DNA of 64,000 nt from Crossaster papposus (Eukaryota; Echinodermata; Asteroidea; Velatida; Solasteridae). Within the stretch, counting starts at the first letter, position 1; the number at the start of each line of letters is the position of its first letter. The DNA is taken from contig JBAIAA010000774.1 of the NCBI GenBank assembly GCA_037893245.1, positions 843,001-907,000 of the forward strand, read 5' to 3'. A program made the position numbers and the translations under genes. The notes beneath the pieces are model-generated. The model was not told the origin of the DNA. It was given only the letters and a program-made list of their open reading frames with translations, and did not search any database. Below, piece after piece: positions 12,357 to 22,080 of this stretch.

Positions 12357-12372
12357 CTGCTCTCCCCTTTTA
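12357..12372 (-). promoter_or_regulatory. Polypurine tract of the gypsy element
   Basis: Minus-strand sequence AAAAGGGGAGAGCAG lies directly before the 3' LTR, the expected position and composition for plus-strand priming. Confidence 0.75.
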
Positions 12373-12616
12373 AGTATTTAACCCAATGATTTAGTTGCAT
12401 ATTAGATTTAGTGTACTTGAATAAAACAATATTAAGTATCCAGTAGATAAACATACTCTTTTGTGGCATAACATGTGGCAGAATGAAATAGTAAATGATC
12501 AATCAAACTTATTGGATTTTGCTATAATCCACACTCCTTATTTACCTTGATGACGATTTGTGAAATAAAACTGTTTCTTTTGAAAATGTTCAAACTGGCT
12601 TTTTGTTTTGTTTTAA

Positions 12617-15385
12617 CTACAAGTCTAACTTAACTGGTGGTTTTCGGATCCTCTCTGATCTTCTGATCATAACCGGTTTAGATGCCAACTCCACTGAAGG
12701 TTTGTTTAACTCTGTTTTAGTACCCTCACTTAGACTAGAGTCTGCTTCTTTATCTGTACTAACTGAATGTTGTGATTCAACCACTGTGGCCGTTTCCAAC
12801 TCACTTTCACCCAAAAACTCAGGAGATAGATATTCCTGTTCAGGCTTCGGTTTATCTTTGGCTGGAATCATCTGGTCAACATGCACACTTCTGATTTTGT
12901 CTCCTAGTTTAACTAAGTATCTTTTAGTTCCACACACTTCAACTATTTTCCCAACATCCCATTTGTTTTGACTAGACTTGTTGGGAGGACTGAGAACACG
13001 AACTTGCTCATCTGGTTCGAAACTCCTCTCTTTTTTGTTGGAGTCAAATTGTCGCTTTTGACGTAACTGTTGTTTTTCAACCTTTGATGCCAAATTGGGT
13101 TGAACCAGACTCAGTCGTGTTCTGAGCCTTCTTTTCATTAACAACTCTGCAGGTGTGTAACCAGTTGTTGTGTGTGGTGTAGTCCTATATTTCAGCAAGA
13201 AACTAGCCAAACGATGTTTCATGCTGAGCTTTGAACTACCCTGCAAAACCTGTTTCTTAAGGGCTTCTTTGACAATTCTAACTGATCTTTCAGCGGCTCC
13301 ATTTGAGGCTGGATGGTATGGTGGAACAAGCGTGTGTTTTACACCGTTCAGGTTCATGAACTCTTTAAACAATTCTGAACGAAACTGAGGCCCATTATCA
13401 GAAACAAGTTCTTCAGGTAAACCATGGCATGCAAATATTGATCTCAACTCATCTACAGTACGCTCAGTAGTAGTACTTGACCCCATGTACTTGACCTCAA
13501 TCCATTTGGAATGACTATCTATCAGTACTATAAAGTGATCATTACCCTTTTCACAAAAATCTACATGAACTCTCTGAAAGGGTCTGCTTGGCCATGACCA
13601 GGGTTGCAGAGGTGTTTTTGGTGGTTTATTTCGGCAATTTCGGCATACGCTACATTTGCTTACCAGTGATTCAATTTCACTGTCAATACCAGGCCAGTAC
13701 ACAAAACTTCTAGCGATTGACTTCATACTCACTATGCCTGGATGTTCGGCATGAAGTTCAGACATAATTTTGTTTCGCAAAGACTCAGGTATTACCACTC
13801 TATAACCCCACTTAATGCATCCCTGCTCACATGACAGCTCATGGCGTCTATTATGGAAAGGCTTAAACTCTGAGCTCAATCCACTATCTACTTCAGTCCA
13901 ACCGTTCAATGTTTGTTCATAGACGATCTTGAGAACACTGTCCTTCTGTGTTTCTGTTGCAATCTCTGCTGCAGTTACAGGAAAGTCTTCATCTACAACC
14001 TTCAAAGTGTAGATCGAGTTCTCACTTCCCACATCCGAGTTCTCGTATGGCAATCGGGACAACGCATCTGCTACTGCGTTGCACTTGGAGCTTCGATACT
14101 CAACTTTATAGTCATACATGGACAACAGAATTGCCCATCGTTGCATTCTCGATGCAGCCGTGGTAGGTATTGCTGACTTGGGACCAAGTATTGTTAGTAG
14201 TGGCTTATGATCAGTCACAAGCGTGAATGGTCTTCCCAAAAGGAATTGATGGAACTTCTTGACTCCAAAGATGATGCCGAGTGCTTCCTTTTCTATCTGT
14301 GCATAATTGCGTTCACTCGATGATAGCGTGCGAGATGCGAAAGCAATAGGCTTTTCCTGTCCGTCATCCATGACGTGGCAGATCACTGCACCTACACCAT
14401 AGCTTGAAGCATCACAAGCAAGTTTCAATTCGCGTGTCGTGTCATAGTGAACAAGGAGTTTATCACTTGTCAAGTTTTTCTTGCAGGTTTCATATGCACG
14501 TTGTTGTTCCTTCCCCCACATCCAAGTCTGGTCTTTCTGTAGCAAGATATGAAGTGGCTGTAGCACAGTTGCAAGATCTGGAAGGAATCGTGCGTAGAAC
14601 TGCACCATTCCAAGGAATGATCTTAGCTCCGACACGTTTTTAGGCTCTGGAGCATTCACGACGGCCTCAATTTTTGCCTTGACGGGGCGAAGTCCATTGG
14701 CGTCTACTCTGAGTCCAAGGTATACCACTTCAGACTGCGCAAATGCACACTTACTTTGTCGCAGTTTGACATTGTGACTCTCGAGTCGTGCGAAAACCTG
14801 TCCGAGGATTTCCAGGTGTTCCTTCATGCCTACCGTGGATATGAGTAGGTCATCCTGGTTGCACACAATATGTGGTATGCCTTGCAACATTTTATCCATG
14901 ACCGACTGGAAGATCTTCGGGGAAGACTTCACACCATAGGGCAACTTTGTATATGAATATAAGCCCTTATGTGTGTTGATTGTCAAGTAAGGTTGACTTT
15001 CCTTGTCAACATTGAGTTGGGCATATGCGTGTGACAAATCCAATTTTGTGAAGACTCTTGATCCGCTAAGTTCTGCATACAGATCCTGCGAGGTTGGCAA
15101 TGGGTATTGTTCATCGTCAACCGCTTGATTGATAGTGACCTTGTAGTCACCACAGAGTCTAACAGTTTTGTCAGCCTTGGGCACAACTACTACTGGTGTT
15201 GCCCAATCGCTCTGTGTTGTCTTCACTAGCACCCCATTTTTCTCCAACTTCTCCAGTTCTTCCTCTACTTGTTGCTTTAGTGCGTATGGTACAGGTCTCG
15301 GTCTACAGTACACTGGTTTTACTTCCTGTCTTAGTCGAATGTGTGCAGTGTATCCTGTGATGCCTGTGTAACTGTCGGCAAACAT
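12617..15385 (-). CDS. Gypsy pol: reverse transcriptase, RNase H, integrase (922 codons from the first Met)
   Basis: RT begins near residue 20 and carries the catalytic LDL Asp (about 116) and an unusual CNQDD at 175-179 in place of the usual Y-x-DD. RNase H has the DAS aspartate near 325, the ...IEKEALG glutamate near 366 and TDHKPL near 393. Integrase follows with an H-H-C-C zinc site (HAEHPG ... CSVCRNC) and a DDE core (HVDFCEKG, SDNGPQF, then NGAAERSVRIVKE). The C-terminus continues past the core for about 150 residues. The frame is open throughout. It is in the same frame as gag-protease, separated by TGA 15416-15418 and ten codons, so the true pol product probably starts upstream of this Met by readthrough or as part of a fusion. 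Confidence 0.93.
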   Translation of the reverse strand: MFADSYTGITGYTAHIRLRQEVKPVYCRPRPVPYALKQQVEEELEKLEKNGVLVKTTQSDWATPVVVVPKADKTVRLCGDYKVTINQAVDDEQYPLPTSQDLYAELSGSRVFTKLDLSHAYAQLNVDKESQPYLTINTHKGLYSYTKLPYGVKSSPKIFQSVMDKMLQGIPHIVCNQDDLLISTVGMKEHLEILGQVFARLESHNVKLRQSKCAFAQSEVVYLGLRVDANGLRPVKAKIEAVVNAPEPKNVSELRSFLGMVQFYARFLPDLATVLQPLHILLQKDQTWMWGKEQQRAYETCKKNLTSDKLLVHYDTTRELKLACDASSYGVGAVICHVMDDGQEKPIAFASRTLSSSERNYAQIEKEALGIIFGVKKFHQFLLGRPFTLVTDHKPLLTILGPKSAIPTTAASRMQRWAILLSMYDYKVEYRSSKCNAVADALSRLPYENSDVGSENSIYTLKVVDEDFPVTAAEIATETQKDSVLKIVYEQTLNGWTEVDSGLSSEFKPFHNRRHELSCEQGCIKWGYRVVIPESLRNKIMSELHAEHPGIVSMKSIARSFVYWPGIDSEIESLVSKCSVCRNCRNKPPKTPLQPWSWPSRPFQRVHVDFCEKGNDHFIVLIDSHSKWIEVKYMGSSTTTERTVDELRSIFACHGLPEELVSDNGPQFRSELFKEFMNLNGVKHTLVPPYHPASNGAAERSVRIVKEALKKQVLQGSSKLSMKHRLASFLLKYRTTPHTTTGYTPAELLMKRRLRTRLSLVQPNLASKVEKQQLRQKRQFDSNKKERSFEPDEQVRVLSPPNKSSQNKWDVGKIVEVCGTKRYLVKLGDKIRSVHVDQMIPAKDKPKPEQEYLSPEFLGESELETATVVESQHSVSTDKEADSSLSEGTKTELNKPSVELASKPVMIRRSERIRKPPVKLDL

Positions 15386-15415
15386 CTCTGCATATCTATC
15401 TAGCAGATTGTTGAG

Positions 15416-16699
15416 TCATGATTCTAATGAATCAACACTGAAAATGTTTTTCCAGTCCAGCTTTAGTTTACACAGCCAATCCTTACCAAGGAGAGTTGGT
15501 TTGTTGCGATAGCAAGCTACGATGATGGGCAGTGTTAAAGACTGAATCTTGTATTGAACTTTACAGTCCATTTGTCCACATGTCTCCAAGACTTCACCCG
15601 AGTAGGTTTTAAGCTGAACCTTACTCGCAGACAATGGTATCTGTCCAAACTTGGTTTCATACATGTCTTTGCTCATGACGGAACAGTCTGCTGCAGTGTC
15701 GATGCGCATCTCAAGTGACTGACCGTTAACCAGTAGTTGGGTTTTAAAGTCCTTGCCTTGGCTAGTTGTAGGTTTGTCAACGTTGGTTGCATAAATGGTG
15801 TACAAGCCAAGTTCATCTCCATCTGGGTCCACCTCCAAGTTGTAAACTCCTTTCTGTTGGAATTGACGTTTGTTTCCCACAGGTTGTCTATTCCCTACTT
15901 TAGATTTAGCCCGACATGCGGATGCGATGTGACCTTTCTTTTGACAGTTATAGCACTTTTCTGTTTTGAACGAACATGGGTTTGATGAGTGACTACCATT
16001 GCAGCGATAACAACTGGCTGAACTAGTCTCCCCACTTGGCTTTGGTTTCTGTTTAGTGCTTTTTGTTCTAGTGACAGGCCCTGCTTTGTGACTATGAACA
16101 GCTGCAACAGTTTGTGGTGGACAAAACTCACGAGCATTCTTTGATGCCATCTCCACTGTAGTAGCTACCTTACATGCTCTCTCAAATGTGAGATCTGTAG
16201 TATTCAAGAGCTTTGATTGAATTCGCTCATCCACTAACCCACAAACAAATCTGTCTCGTAAAGCTCGATCAAGAAAAGTCCCAAAGTTACAGTGCAAAGT
16301 TAAGTTTTTCAATGCAAGAATGTACTCACTGACTTTCTCATTCTGTTTTTGGTTTCTGGTGCCGAATTTGTAGCTTTCAGCTATTTCAAGAGGTGTTGGA
16401 TTGAAATGGTCTTCCAACTTTTTCAAAATGTCCTTGAAGGGCACATCCTTTGCTTTCTTGGGGGCAAGAAGATTTACAAGTGTGCCGTACACTTCCGGAC
16501 CGACCTCCGTGAGCAGAATCGCTTTCATGCGTTCTCGAACGGCTTCATTTGCGGCAATCACTGCCTCTCCTTCACCGCTGGTCTCCGTTATGTTGTTAGC
16601 CATGAAGAACATGTCAGCTCTCTCCATGTAAGAGCTAAACGGCTCCTTAGATTTGTCATAAGTGCCAAGCTTTCCAATGTAGCCCGTGGACGCCGCCAT
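15416..16699 (-). CDS. Gypsy gag and aspartic protease (427 codons)
   Basis: ATG at 16699. Residues 1-190 are a capsid-like helical region. Two zinc knuckles follow: CYRCNGSHSSNPC at 230-242 and CYNCQKKGHIASAC at 249-262. The protease is in the same frame, with its active-site triplet read as DTA (RIDTAADCS, 334-336) rather than DTG or DSG, and a second conserved LLGKDWL motif near 405. Gag-protease in one frame followed by an in-frame stop before RT suggests expression of pol by stop-codon readthrough; alternatively the stop is a mutation. Confidence 0.93.
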   Translation of the reverse strand: MAASTGYIGKLGTYDKSKEPFSSYMERADMFFMANNITETSGEGEAVIAANEAVRERMKAILLTEVGPEVYGTLVNLLAPKKAKDVPFKDILKKLEDHFNPTPLEIAESYKFGTRNQKQNEKVSEYILALKNLTLHCNFGTFLDRALRDRFVCGLVDERIQSKLLNTTDLTFERACKVATTVEMASKNAREFCPPQTVAAVHSHKAGPVTRTKSTKQKPKPSGETSSASCYRCNGSHSSNPCSFKTEKCYNCQKKGHIASACRAKSKVGNRQPVGNKRQFQQKGVYNLEVDPDGDELGLYTIYATNVDKPTTSQGKDFKTQLLVNGQSLEMRIDTAADCSVMSKDMYETKFGQIPLSASKVQLKTYSGEVLETCGQMDCKVQYKIQSLTLPIIVACYRNKPTLLGKDWLCKLKLDWKNIFSVDSLES

Positions 16700-16974
16700 T
16701 TTGTCCCGGTGCTTGCTAAACCTTTGACTCGTGCACTACACGATTATCATAAAAGCTCTCCAGCCGTCGTCGTGTTCATAACAACGGTGCGTACGCGCTG
16801 GTCGTCACTGCGTTCTATGTACACATGTGCTAAACTTTCGTCGGTGAGCTGAATAAGTACGCTCAATAAAACTCTCACAATGTATGTTTTGGTGTAACAA
16901 CTCCCCCTAAAACTTAGCTGTACGAAGTCTATATTTGCTAACGGTGATCTCGACAAGAACAAATACAGTCTGAG

Positions 16975-16992
16975 ATCCCATCCTCGTCGCCA
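16975..16992 (-). promoter_or_regulatory. Primer binding site, complementary to tRNA-Ser(GCU)
   Basis: Plus-strand ATCCCATCCTCGTCGCCA equals the 3' end of metazoan tRNA-Ser(GCU) with CCA (tRNA sequence recalled). It starts three bases inside the 5' LTR, so the priming strand reads TGGCGACGAGGATGGGAT. Confidence 0.85.
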
Positions 16993-16995
16993 ATT

Positions 16996-17126
16996 TGTAA
17001 TGTTCTGGACAACTAAATGAACGAACATGCGTGACAGTACTTGCCAGTATCTCGAGTGCTTTATTATAAGCTATGCAGTACGCATGCTCAACCTCTGCTC
17101 ATTAACATATGTATGAATACATTACA
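16996..17126 (-). repeat. Gypsy 5' LTR
   Basis: 131 bp with the same ends as the LTR at 12226. It is followed directly by the second target copy GAATT at 17127-17131. Confidence 0.95.
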
Positions 17127-17415
17127 GAATTGTTTATAAATATAAGACTATTCACCGGTCTTTTTTTCTCTCCAGTACTCCCTTTCTGACATGCACCTGA
17201 ATACATATGCTTTTGTCCAGATAATTAAATTAAAAAGTCAAACTGAGAAAATGTGTGGCTCCATGGTGAAACTCTTGACTGTGGTTTTAGTGATCCGAGT
17301 TAAGTCCTAAAATTGACATTATTTTTTTATTTTCCCAGGGGTACGAGTGGAGTATTTTTTATTGTCTATTCCTACATTTCATTGCTGATTTTTTTCTTTC
17401 TCCTCATTTCAACAG

Positions 17416-17845
17416 ATTATGCAATGTTTTTAAAATAAAGAGAGCCAAGGCAAGGATGGAGAAGAGCTCAACCAGTGAAGGAGGTGCTGATGAAGGAGAA
17501 GCGGTAATCCCCCGTAAGAGAAGACATGCTAGCGAGAAGGAGCAACGGTCAGGCATGTGCTTTGCCGGGTTGATGAAGGAATTCCCTCCAACTATATACC
17601 ACACGAGCATCATATCAAGCAGCTTTGTATATGCACTCTCCGGAAGTGAGAGAGCAGCCTCCCAGTCCAGTTGGCAATGGTTGGGAGATGGAAGGATAGA
17701 ACCTTGTATTTTAGTGGAATTCCTTGCCTGTGGCCTCCAAAATAGTTCTTGTAAGTGCAAGAAGGCTAGTTGCACCTCACAAAATTGTTCCTGTGTGGCT
17801 GGCGAATTGCGTTGCAGCGATTGCGACAACATCATAACTCAGTAG
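17416..17845 (+). CDS. Terminal exon of an unknown protein with a Cys-rich tail
   Basis: A pyrimidine-rich tract and TTTCAACAG near 17405-17415 form a good splice acceptor. The frame is open to TAG at 17843, and the first Met at 17456 gives 129 residues. Residues 20-30 are basic. The C-terminus has CKCKKASC, CSC and CSDC, a spacing reminiscent of CXC-type cysteine repeats in recurrent uncharacterised invertebrate proteins. AATAAA at 18126 follows. The first-Met start is arbitrary because the exon should continue from an upstream one; the nearest candidate is 11263-11382, across the gypsy insertion. No function can be assigned. Confidence 0.45.
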
Positions 17846-18125
17846 CATAACCAAAGGCACCGAATGCCTGTCCAGCGATGAAGAAAGTGAAGGTGACATT
17901 GATTATGATGAGTAGACAAAGTGTCTTGTACCCCTCACTAAGTATTGAAAGGTATACATGTACATGTATTCATCGCCAGCCATATTTATGTTGGCGTGCA
18001 CCACTTGTAAATATGCTTGGCTACAGTACTTTCAGGCTGGCATGAACAAACTCAGTGATATGTTAGGCCATATTCAATGGTTTAAGTGTTATTTTTGTAA
18101 TCATATCTTACCTAATTACTATGAC

Positions 18126-18131
18126 AATAAA
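18126..18131 (+). terminator. Polyadenylation signal AATAAA
   Basis: AATAAA about 280 bp after the stop of the Cys-rich exon, in an AT-rich 3' region with GT-rich sequence just downstream. Confidence 0.5.
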
Positions 18132-18199
18132 ACCTTTACAATTATATGTTGTCATGAATGACTTTATTCTTCATACATAATAGGACAAATTTCAATTAT

Positions 18200-19519
18200 A
18201 TCTTTATTGACAAAATTCCCCCAATACGAGCTTAAAATAAAACATTGTAAATAAAGTATATGATCAAAGCATTGTTTTTACATAATATGGCATTTGTGAA
18301 ACTCTATTGTCTATGAACAGGCATATGTGTACAGTTAATTATTAATTAATCTAAGTCGGTGACAACTGCAGTGGGATTACAGAAGCCATTGCTGAGATTC
18401 TTAAGGGTATGGAGTCAAACAACGGCTGTTAGAGGCCCCCAAACGGATCTTTATGGGGATTAAAATGTGGATGAAGATTGTGCCTAAACGTGCAACCTGA
18501 CAGCTGGGCAACAGAAAGATTTGAATTCAGCACCCTCGAATTGACAAAGAACAACCATTTAAAAGTTGCCACCAAAAACCTTGAATGGACTTCATTTTCT
18601 AGGCGAGCTACGATTTCTGGCCCACGGCCTATACTCTGGACCCTTCAATCTTGGAACCAGACTATTTAGTCGGGTGACAAGAGTGAAAGGTCCAGGGTAT
18701 TGTCAATGTTAGGCTGGGTAAGCCGGGGAAACAGATCGTCAACTGCCGTACAATCAAAAGGGTCATACCATGGCTCATAACAAAAGGATAGAGAACAAAG
18801 ACAGGTGTTCACTTGTACAATTCTGTGTTTACAAAACAAATTAGACTTTATACTAGTCTTGCTATAACATCCCTTTTCAAAGTTTTGAGAACATAGAACA
18901 CATAGTAAAACAAAGAAAGAAAGATAACAACTATTTAAAGAAGTTTCACATCAGCGGTGACAACTGCTAAGAAGGGATCGATGGTCACAGCTCAAAACGA
19001 CCCCCACACAGTCACACGCGATATCTCGCGATTCAAACGCAAGCACCAGCACCACGTATATGAACCCACCGAGAGATCGTCGCATACCTGTTCACCTCAA
19101 GGACTTTGCCTGTTAAAGACTGTAGAAGAGATACCTGCATGTTTTGTGTTGTTGTGTTTAGAAGACCTGCATTCACAGCTTGTTTAAATTTAAAAGTTAA
19201 AATGGCTGATTAAAAAACTGTTACCTGTATACTCTGAAATTTACAAAATTATTGCACTCACACCAATGAGATTATATTTGTATCACCTTACTTGATCACC
19301 AGTTTTAAACCTGTAAAACTCTATTTTCACAGTACATAGTTATCTAAGGTGGAAAGGGATGTAGTATTCATTACATAAAATGTGTCACTTAAGGCGATCC
19401 ATACTTACTTTGGAAGAATCTGGAATAAAGCCCAAAGGTCAGTCTAGTGAAAAGTCACAACAGCCAGCAAACAGTGTGTGTCATACTCGATCTTATTCCT
19501 TAGTTTAGGCCCTTAGATC
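18200..19519. other. No gene recognised
   Basis: AT-rich sequence with short scattered frames only. No domain, splice pattern or repeat shared with the rest of the window was recognised. Confidence 0.5.
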
Positions 19520-19848
19520 CTACAAATAAATGGTGGCGTTCTTTTGATATAGTCTGGGAGCCAGCATCTGGAATCTGTCGTTTCGTTTCGGGGAAAGGGT
19601 TTGGCACTTGTATATGGAAGGGAGGTGTCCCTGGAGTATTTTAAGGCCAGGTGTAAGCATCCAAGGTGGCAGCTAGATACTTTAATTCACCAATCTGTCA
19701 AGGTACTCCCTCCTTGCTACTCACATCCCCCCAATTTCTATTTTGTATAAACAAAGTATAGGCTGAGTGAAAATAAACTATTGCATCATAGTCTATTTTT
19801 AGAAATAGAATAAGCGTGCCCAACAAGTCTGGCTATTATGTTAGAGAT
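19520..19848 (-). repeat. Outer part of a long inverted repeat (left arm of the RecQ-containing foldback-like element)
   Basis: Reverse complement of about 32090-32415 (shared words include GGCACTTGTATATGGAAGG and TAGAAATAGAATAAG). The match breaks at about 19848 inside the sequence that resumes at 28640, showing that 19849-28639 was inserted into this arm. Confidence 0.7.
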
Positions 19849-19947
19849 AATGCCCGAGTTACGCGCCATTCGTGGGTAATAATGGCCCGAGGGCGAAGCA
19901 CGGGGGGCCATTATTACCCACGAATGGCGTGTTACCGAGGGCATTAC
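19849..19947. repeat. Hairpin repeat
   Basis: Near-perfect palindrome: CGCCATTCGTGGGTAATAA near 19864 pairs with TTATTACCCACGAATGGCG near 19912, and the outer AATGCCCGAGTTAC pairs less well with GTTACCGAGGGCATT. It lies just outside the left inverted end of the 8.7-kb insertion. Confidence 0.8.
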
Positions 19948-19951
19948 CTGA

Positions 19952-20011
19952 CTTAAACTCCACCCGTGACGTCAGCCTAATGTCCTCGCGCTACATGATT
20001 TTGCACGAATG
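19952..20011 (+). repeat. Left 60-bp terminal inverted repeat
   Basis: Contains TGACGTCA, a CRE-type palindrome, and ends ATTTTGCACGAATG. Pairs with 28581-28640. Confidence 0.8.
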
Positions 20012-20226
20012 TTCTTTAGTGAAGCGGAGCAAATCGCGTTACGTAACTTGGTGAGCAGGGATTAATGAATTATAATAAATTTGAATGAATTCGACTATTC
20101 GGTTTGTAGCACAAAGGACGTGTTGTGCTAGAACTGCATATATAAAGTTGAACAGCCCTTTCCCGGTTTATTTCTTTTGAAACGATGGCATGAAGTAGTT
20201 CGAGCGATAAGGAAAGGGAATTATTC

Positions 20227-21780
20227 TTGAAGCAGTCGACCTTTCAGCCGTCAGACAGTGGTGGGGCCAAGACGCAAGATGATTATTTCGGAATACTTTC
20301 CATCCATGTCCCCACTGCTGAGGAAGAGATTTGTAGTTATAATTCACCAGGGGATGATTTCGACAAGAAACCCCAAGTTGACTTGGGGAAATTGTCCTAC
20401 CAGCCAATTGTGTCGGACGATGAACTACTTCAAGCCTCTCTGGCTGTTGAAAGGCAAGATGTAGAAGATATTTCGGGTTCTGGTAGGCCGGAAGCGGAAG
20501 AGGACGATCAACGCTTCGAAAAGCCGAAAGGTGACGACGAAATGTCGAATATCACACGGAGAAGGTAGGCTTATTTCTTTTCAGCATATTTTCGAAAACG
20601 TAAAACAAAAATCACAGATAGAATGATTGACCAAACCCACTAACAAAAATCTGGTTTGTTTTTTTCGAAATGTGAAAGTACTACCATTGTAACTGTTTCA
20701 TAAGGCAGACCGTTGTTTATCGTCCGGAAAGAGAAGGCAAGTACAAGTCCAAAAATAAATTTGATAATTAATTTTTCAAATTCACTGACATTTGTTTGCG
20801 CTCTTCAGATATATTGCTTTAAAACAAAATACAGAAATGTGACAATTTTATTAGATTCACTAGAAGAACAAAAAACGCTTTACATATTGGGAGTTGACTA
20901 AAATGTGAGTTTTGGGTGAATGTAATTTTGTACAGTGCATTTTGTATTCAGATGAAAGGCTATTAGTATTATTATAATCATGTTGGATGTAATATATGCA
21001 TTTTATTTGGTCTTTGTGTACAGCTTGGCAGACTCTACCAGAAAAAAGACATGCTTTGGATCTTTTTCGTCAGTGGCAGGCTCAACGAAACAAGAGAGCA
21101 ATCAATGATCCCTCGCTTAGCATCAGTCCTATCAATGTGAGGTTAGAAGACATGACCAAAGACGAGCTAAACTACTCCATATCTCGCTTTTTATGCGAAG
21201 TGAGAAAACAAAACAGTGAGCACTATCCTGGGCAAACCCTGCACGAACTGGTGATATGTATCCAACTGTACTTCGACACCTTGAATCGCTCATACAAATT
21301 CCTTCAGGACCCACACTTCATCCAAATCAAGAACACTTTGGACGGGTTGATGAAAGACAGGGCATCAGCTGGGTTGGGATCCAAACCAAAAGCAAGCCCA
21401 GGTTATATCGGTAGAGGAGGAGAAACAAATGTGGTCTTCATGAGTTATGGGGAGTGAGAACCCAACGCAGCTGCTGAACACACTAGTTTATCTACTAGGG
21501 CTCAACTTTGCTCTCCGTGGAGACCAGGAACATAGGAATCTACGGCACAACGTTAATTCTCAACTTTCAATTATTACTGAAAAGGACGGTAGTAAAATCC
21601 TGAGATACACAGAAGATGTGTCGAAAGCAAACCAGGGAGGCCTGAAACACAGAAACATTAAGCCGAAAGTTGTGGATGCTTTTCAGAATACCGCCAACCC
21701 ATCTCGTTGTGCCGTAAGCCTGTACGAGAAATACATCGAACACTGCCCTGCAAAGAGAGCTACAGTTGTAGGTCCTGTGT
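20227..21780 (+). pseudogene. DUF3504 (Crypton-derived, ZMYM/QRICH1-like) gene, broken and 3' truncated
   Basis: A first exon (20227 to about 20564, donor GGTAGG) encodes an acidic leader with a DDELLQASLAVE motif, as seen before DUF3504 domains. A second exon after TGTACAG at 21022 gives LFRQWQAQRN, then DELNYSISRFLCEVRK, PGQTLHELV and FKY-like blocks. From 21447, in another frame, come LLNTLVYLLGLNFALRG, EHRNLRH, YTEDVSKANQGGLKHR and NPSRCAVSLYEKY. These are consecutive blocks of DUF3504, a tyrosine-recombinase-derived domain. A one-base shift near 21390 and a TGA near 21441 break the gene, and the domain stops near 21775. The exon junction phase could not be reconciled. It probably belonged to the surrounding inverted-repeat element. 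Confidence 0.8.
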
Positions 21781-21859
21781 GTTGTATAATTTATAATGTG
21801 TGTATATATCTTTCCCATTATAACATTATACAATTGTATAATACACGTAAAAGAACCCA

Positions 21860-22015
21860 GAACACTTATCGCTAAGAGAAGGGGTTTGCCCCGGTGTTCC
21901 TGGCTGACACAGCCTCTGTATACGGGGTTCTTCTGGCTTACGAGCTACAGTGCCTTGAGCGCTTTTGAAGGGTCCTTGGTTTTATTACTAGAAAATAATA
22001 ATAATAATAATAATC
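21860..22015 (+). mobile_element. Probable 3' end of a SINE or L2-like retroelement with AAT tail
   Basis: A GC-richer segment with a GCCTTGAGCGCTTTTGAAGG-type block ends in an (AAT)n microsatellite at about 21992-22013. This resembles the tail of L2/CR1-like LINEs and their SINEs, such as the AAT tail near 60680. It abuts the truncated end of the DUF3504 gene. Confidence 0.4.
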
Positions 22016-22080
22016 TTTGCCCTCTCGCCAAACCACGTGATAAGACATAGTACACCGGACAGCAACTAGGTCGCCACGAA

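Larger units (their letters stand above)
12226..17126 (-). mobile_element. Ty3/gypsy LTR retrotransposon, near complete (4901 bp)
   Basis: Two 131-bp LTRs with inverted ends TGTAATG/CATTACA bound gag-protease and pol on the minus strand. The direct repeat GAATT at 12221-12225 and 17127-17131 is a perfect 5-bp target duplication. The LTRs differ at about three positions, so insertion is not very recent. Primer site and polypurine tract are both present. Coding regions are open except for one in-frame stop between gag-protease and pol. It sits between two plus-strand exon-like pieces of an unknown gene. Confidence 0.95.
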
